Of a DNA stretch of 35,265 nt, positions 33,601-35,265 are shown one piece after another. Position 1 is the stretch's first letter. Every line of letters starts with the position of its first letter. Made by a program: the position numbers and the translations under genes. Origin of the DNA: Nanobdellota archaeon (lineage in GTDB: Archaea > Nanobdellota > Nanobdellia > Pacearchaeales > GW2011-AR1); assembly GCA_030704765.1 (NCBI GenBank), contig JAUYDD010000011.1, positions 1 through 35,265 of the forward strand, written 5' to 3'. A model generated the notes under the pieces. The model did no database searches. It worked only from the letters and a program-made list of their open reading frames with translations, and was not told the DNA's origin.

Positions 33601-34865
33601 ATATTCCTCAAGGAAAATATGAGGTTTTGGTTGGTAATGCAACAAAAGGAAAGGAAATATCGATATACCCTGCTCAAACATCTATATACGATTTATCAAT
33701 CTGTACACCTAATTGGACTTTAATGAATAATTGGAGCTCATGCCAGAAAAACAATCAAACAAACAAAGATTGGATAGATACCAATTATTGCGGTGATAAT
33801 TCAACAAAACCTTCTAAAGTTATCCAAACTTGTGATTATTGCCAACCCAATATATCAAACCCTCTTTATACAGAATGGTCTATTTGTTCAAATCATTTAA
33901 GGACTAAAATAAAATATTATAAAGATTTGAATTATAATTCTTGTTGCATCATAACTAACCTAAGCTCCGATTGTATAATAAATAATAAATCTTATCAGAA
34001 TATTACTGAAACCGAAGATTGTGATATTCCCTCCCTTAGTTTAAGTATACTTGAGCCACAAGACAAGATTTACGATTCTGGGAAGTTAAATTTGAAAACA
34101 AATTCAGATAGTAACATAATCAAATTAGAAACTATAGATTATTATAGTGGAAATAAAAATCCAAGATGGACTACATTATGTTCTAAGAACTGCAAGACTT
34201 ATGAGAAGAAAATTAACTTTAATGATGGAAATCATAGTCTAATTGTAAGGGGAACTTCAGATAAAGGACTGATTTATACTAGTAATGTTTCTTTCATAAT
34301 TGATACAAAAGATCCACAAATATCAACTACAAAACCTTCAAGCAATAAATATACAAATGGCTCGAATTTCTATATTAAATATACTGAAGCTAATTGCCAA
34401 ACATTAAAGATATTAATAAATGGGCAAGAAGTTCTATCACAGGGCTGCACATCAGGAAAGAATATTGAAAAAGTTATTCCCTTAGATATAAGTTCATTTA
34501 ATGGGCAATTGGTTAGATATCAATTTATTATTTCAGATATTGCTAGTAACACATATCAATCAAACCCTACAAAAATAAAAGTCGATACAACTGCTCCTGA
34601 AATAAAGAATCTAAATGTTTCAGTTTCTGGAAGATATGCTTATTTTAAGATGACTGTTTTAAATGAAAATAAAGACAGTTTTAATAAGGTTGAATACAAA
34701 GACAACTCTGATTCAAGACCTTCCTGGAAATCTTTATGTACAAATTTAAAGAATGAAATTTGTGAGAAAAAAATATCATTCAGAACTGGAAATCATGATA
34801 TGATTATAAGAGCATTGGATGATGCTGGAAACAGCGATACTAAAAATATTAGTTTTATGATTTAA
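30651..34865 (+). CDS. 1404-aa secreted surface protein with alpha/beta-hydrolase, PA14-like and Ig-like domains
   Basis: A signal peptide (about 1-23) leads into a Cys-rich region (about 166-327) containing two copies of a YDCDWDSEC...GCCY motif. A carboxypeptidase-regulatory-like segment (about 330-400) and a PA14-like domain (about 485-580) follow. An alpha/beta-hydrolase (about 650-880) has LLVHGMGG for the oxyanion hole, the nucleophile elbow SHSMGG (S721), and likely D850 (DGLVS) and H874 (THSG). The rest holds Cys pairs and repeated Ig-like domains, with two copies of a W-x3-LC...F.x.G.H unit. No C-terminal TM is seen, so it may be released or held by other means. A lipase/esterase acting on host or partner-cell surface is plausible. 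A TATA box lies near 30621-30629. Confidence 0.85.
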   Translation: MKRYGVISLGIVVILLCVGFIFAENIEEYNLDNTQKLTIPEFFSNVTSFFNKEYSNNNSIVHFIQLDFQDTSVLADNINRTLDNVDLEHVQEIGGKIYVIYPNYIEWTSQSKIIHIEIYSGNAELLNNSIFNYYSSLYPSDLDNYASPPVQSKSMNMLILALQSSSQCDRCGEGLFNNCDKDECYGLGSSCYLGWASCTGWGDCWCYDGSNIFNGNDDYCKYKGQRKNGCSRNEYDCDWDSECAYGLSCKGPIGGAADGCCYSYEAWDTNSMSCYDPRLSHGQYDCDWDSECKPGLVCDGKTATTDFNDEGCCYNYENWNNNAKVCNYAIYGTVYNSVLNSNGAFTQTPYSNLKLVIKISNHEASWLTTNYVETSTDSSGNFYFNPERYISSWNSLAFGVNLFNWKVDNIYAVQGNEVIGEWTNDFNNGFWGGEDSGYQSGLRSRHQIVMIHTNMPYWRISEFSSNTAMVKSMAIQTNEQQQNIINPPTNMLSNEKMTSNKIVGTLIIKDEGDYNFKVSSSGGVKLLIDGKEIINDWNDPINNTYERYGKVYLYNGNHTLSLDYYEYENNQRLNIDWETPKPIKVNQLYEVFIPSDINQKDYPNPSEGQKLMATAQVLSASSSYTDNQDNYQVSFIEDPKVYETSKSYTPSRRPLLLVHGMGGTDGYWDNLYPYFSNDFDVWQFYYPNDQEIKYSSALLREGTDFILKNYNSNSVDIVSHSMGGLVSHGYSSNLGQSPSGIRVSYGNNVNKIITLASPLYGSHLANVISETTDFGFGCKATEFVNNIREGIFGGVRSDAPAYRDIAVGSNFTFQLGNKNLNANIKYYTIAGTDAYTLVKVCREADDNTMDGLVSTSSASLLNKNIDLYTIYTTHSGFTYTCSDTLAYLFACIPLVSTPSPLQQISNMVYSFTKGTNLSSSNYQYKLTNLNYNPYTEGAVLIKTKENVSGVKLKFISTNKTYYLYRNQFNPIWYFWGNSGQDGLNIPQGKYEVLVGNATKGKEISIYPAQTSIYDLSICTPNWTLMNNWSSCQKNNQTNKDWIDTNYCGDNSTKPSKVIQTCDYCQPNISNPLYTEWSICSNHLRTKIKYYKDLNYNSCCIITNLSSDCIINNKSYQNITETEDCDIPSLSLSILEPQDKIYDSGKLNLKTNSDSNIIKLETIDYYSGNKNPRWTTLCSKNCKTYEKKINFNDGNHSLIVRGTSDKGLIYTSNVSFIIDTKDPQISTTKPSSNKYTNGSNFYIKYTEANCQTLKILINGQEVLSQGCTSGKNIEKVIPLDISSFNGQLVRYQFIISDIASNTYQSNPTKIKVDTTAPEIKNLNVSVSGRYAYFKMTVLNENKDSFNKVEYKDNSDSRPSWKSLCTNLKNEICEKKISFRTGNHDMIIRALDDAGNSDTKNISFMI

Positions 34866-34994
34866 TCTCGCTTTATTAATTTCCATATTCATTTATAGAG
34901 CTCTTTAAATACTAATTTCTCCTCGGTAAATTAGCTAAAAATAATTTGCTATTAAATACCGCACACAAAAAGGAATAGAACTTTTCCATTGAAT
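34866..34994. other. Right-end noncoding region of the element
   Basis: No gene is visible. It holds an inverted repeat CTAATTT/AAATTAG (34912-34918 and 34928-34934) and the right subterminal motifs, listed separately. AAATTAGCT (34928-34936) lies where a second, weaker arm site would be expected by comparison with the left end. Confidence 0.5.
34947..34984. promoter_or_regulatory. Right subterminal repeats (putative integrase arm sites)
   Basis: TGCTATTAAA-T-ACCGC (34947-34962) and ATAGAACTTT (34975-34984) are the inverted equivalents of the left-end motifs. The first differs from its left copy only by one inserted base. Both occur in the same order counted inward from the att core. Confidence 0.65.
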
Positions 34995-35007
34995 CGGGCA
35001 GCGGCGT
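34995..35007 (+). other. attR core (tRNA-Ser 3' end fragment)
   Basis: CGGGCAGCGGCGT is an exact, same-orientation copy of the tRNA-Ser 3' end, without the rest of a tRNA. It marks the right boundary of the integrated element. Confidence 0.78.
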
Positions 35008-35062
35008 ATTACTATTCTAATCTCAAATAACCGGCTTACCTTTCGTTGATTTAATCGCATTA

Positions 35063-35134
35063 ATTATGTCGGGAATTGAAAACCTCATGATTTATCATGT
35101 GGTCGTAGCAAATGTTACAGTTTTCAATTCTCGA
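35063..35134 (-). repeat. Structured dispersed repeat, right copy (inverted)
   Basis: Reverse complement of the left-flank repeat at 57-139, with nearly identical 14-base arms and centre. One arm has a T-to-C type change (GGGAATTG against GAGAATTG). Its remaining end (GCATCCTAAAA, 35255-35265) is separated by a 120-bp insertion and continues beyond the window. Confidence 0.75.
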
Positions 35135-35254
35135 GCACAAGAAAATTCTTTCAGATGAATTTTCTGTGCAGAAAATCTTTCTGAAAAGATTTTCTTGCCA
35201 TCAAAATTTTTCAGAAAATTTTGTGGCGCCGAAAACTTCTGAAAGTTTTCGTGC
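35135..35254. repeat. Array of four alternating hairpins inserted in the dispersed repeat
   Basis: Four hairpins are centred at about 35152.5, 35182.5, 35212.5 and 35240.5 (spacing 30, 30 and 28). Each has a 3-4 bp base stem (CACA/TGTG, GCA/TGC, CCA/TGG, GCGC/GCGC), one unpaired base, an 8-10 bp upper stem and a loop containing TCAG or CTGA. Loop orientation and bulge side alternate from unit to unit. The segment begins GCAC and ends GTGC and is absent from the left copy of the repeat. It does not match any named element I know. Confidence 0.7.
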
Positions 35255-35265
35255 GCATCCTAAAA

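Larger units (their letters stand above)
4294..35007. mobile_element. Integrated element of about 30.7 kb in tRNA-Ser
   Basis: The element is bounded by 13-bp direct repeats of the tRNA-Ser 3' end, has a tyrosine integrase gene just inside the tRNA-proximal end, and carries inverted subterminal motifs at both ends (AAAGTTCTAT and GCGGT(A)TTTAATAGCA). Cargo includes a type IV secretion operon, a type I restriction-modification locus, a solitary DNA methyltransferase, recombination enzymes and an RNA/nucleotide-enzyme operon. No capsid, terminase or portal gene is seen, so it is not a recognisable provirus. No relaxase or VirD4 is seen either, so a classical conjugative element is incomplete. 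The intact integrase and clean ends suggest it may still excise. Confidence 0.75.

Noticed and set aside
4294..35007. Provirus interpretation of the element
   Set aside because: No capsid, portal, terminase or tail gene is recognisable. The structural operon is type IV secretion-like.
35135..35254. Reading the hairpin series as a CRISPR array or a string of terminators
   Set aside because: Unit sequences differ and alternate in orientation, there are no spacers, and no gene ends nearby to need four terminators.

Overview
The window looks like part of the chromosome of an AT-rich archaeon, most plausibly a DPANN lineage of the Woesearchaeota/Pacearchaeota kind. The pointers are archaeal TATA boxes about 25 bases ahead of start codons (leaderless transcripts), a TrmB-type regulator, an archaeal tyrosine integrase with a zinc ribbon, a PrgI/VirB3-VirB4 fusion, and large Cys-rich surface proteins. 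The lineage is inference. The sequence directly shows base composition, promoter style and protein families.

Layout. (1) Left chromosomal flank, 1-4223: a structured dispersed repeat, a Fic protein with an operator-like inverted repeat around its promoter, a DUF4143 AAA ATPase, and a PD40 beta-propeller gene broken by two in-frame stops. (2) tRNA-Ser(UGA), 4224-4305. (3) An integrated element of about 30.7 kb, 4294-35007, between the tRNA 3' end and a 13-bp copy of it. The integrase gene lies next to the tRNA. The two ends also share inverted subterminal motifs that look like integrase arm sites. (4) A short right flank with a second, inverted copy of the left-flank repeat, interrupted by a 120-bp array of four hairpins.

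Element cargo, left to right: integrase and small membrane proteins; a TrmB regulator with an operator-like site, followed by a tight operon of an unknown 391-aa protein, a SAM methyltransferase, a calcineurin-type phosphoesterase and a P-loop kinase; a second phosphoesterase; a ribbon-helix-helix-like plus LemA-like pair; a macro-domain hydrolase; small membrane proteins; a RecB/Cas4-like nuclease with a RusA-like resolvase; a type I restriction-modification locus (hsdR convergent with an overlapping hsdM-DUF3644-hsdS-unknown-unknown operon); a type IV secretion operon (zinc ribbon, VirB2-like pilin, surface protein, VirB6-like channel, VirB4); a divergent DNA methyltransferase operon; and a 1404-aa secreted alpha/beta-hydrolase with PA14-like and Cys-rich regions.

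Taken together this resembles an integrative element with a reduced conjugation-type machine and defence cargo. I find no VirD4 coupling ATPase and no recognisable relaxase, but VirB4 carries a C-terminal nuclease-like domain. The T4SS and methyltransferase operons are divided by tandem 12-bp palindromes placed exactly between two divergent leaderless promoters. The parts I consider least described are the kinase/phosphatase/methyltransferase/unknown operon, the VirB4-nuclease fusion in a T4SS lacking VirD4, and the hairpin array at the right edge.
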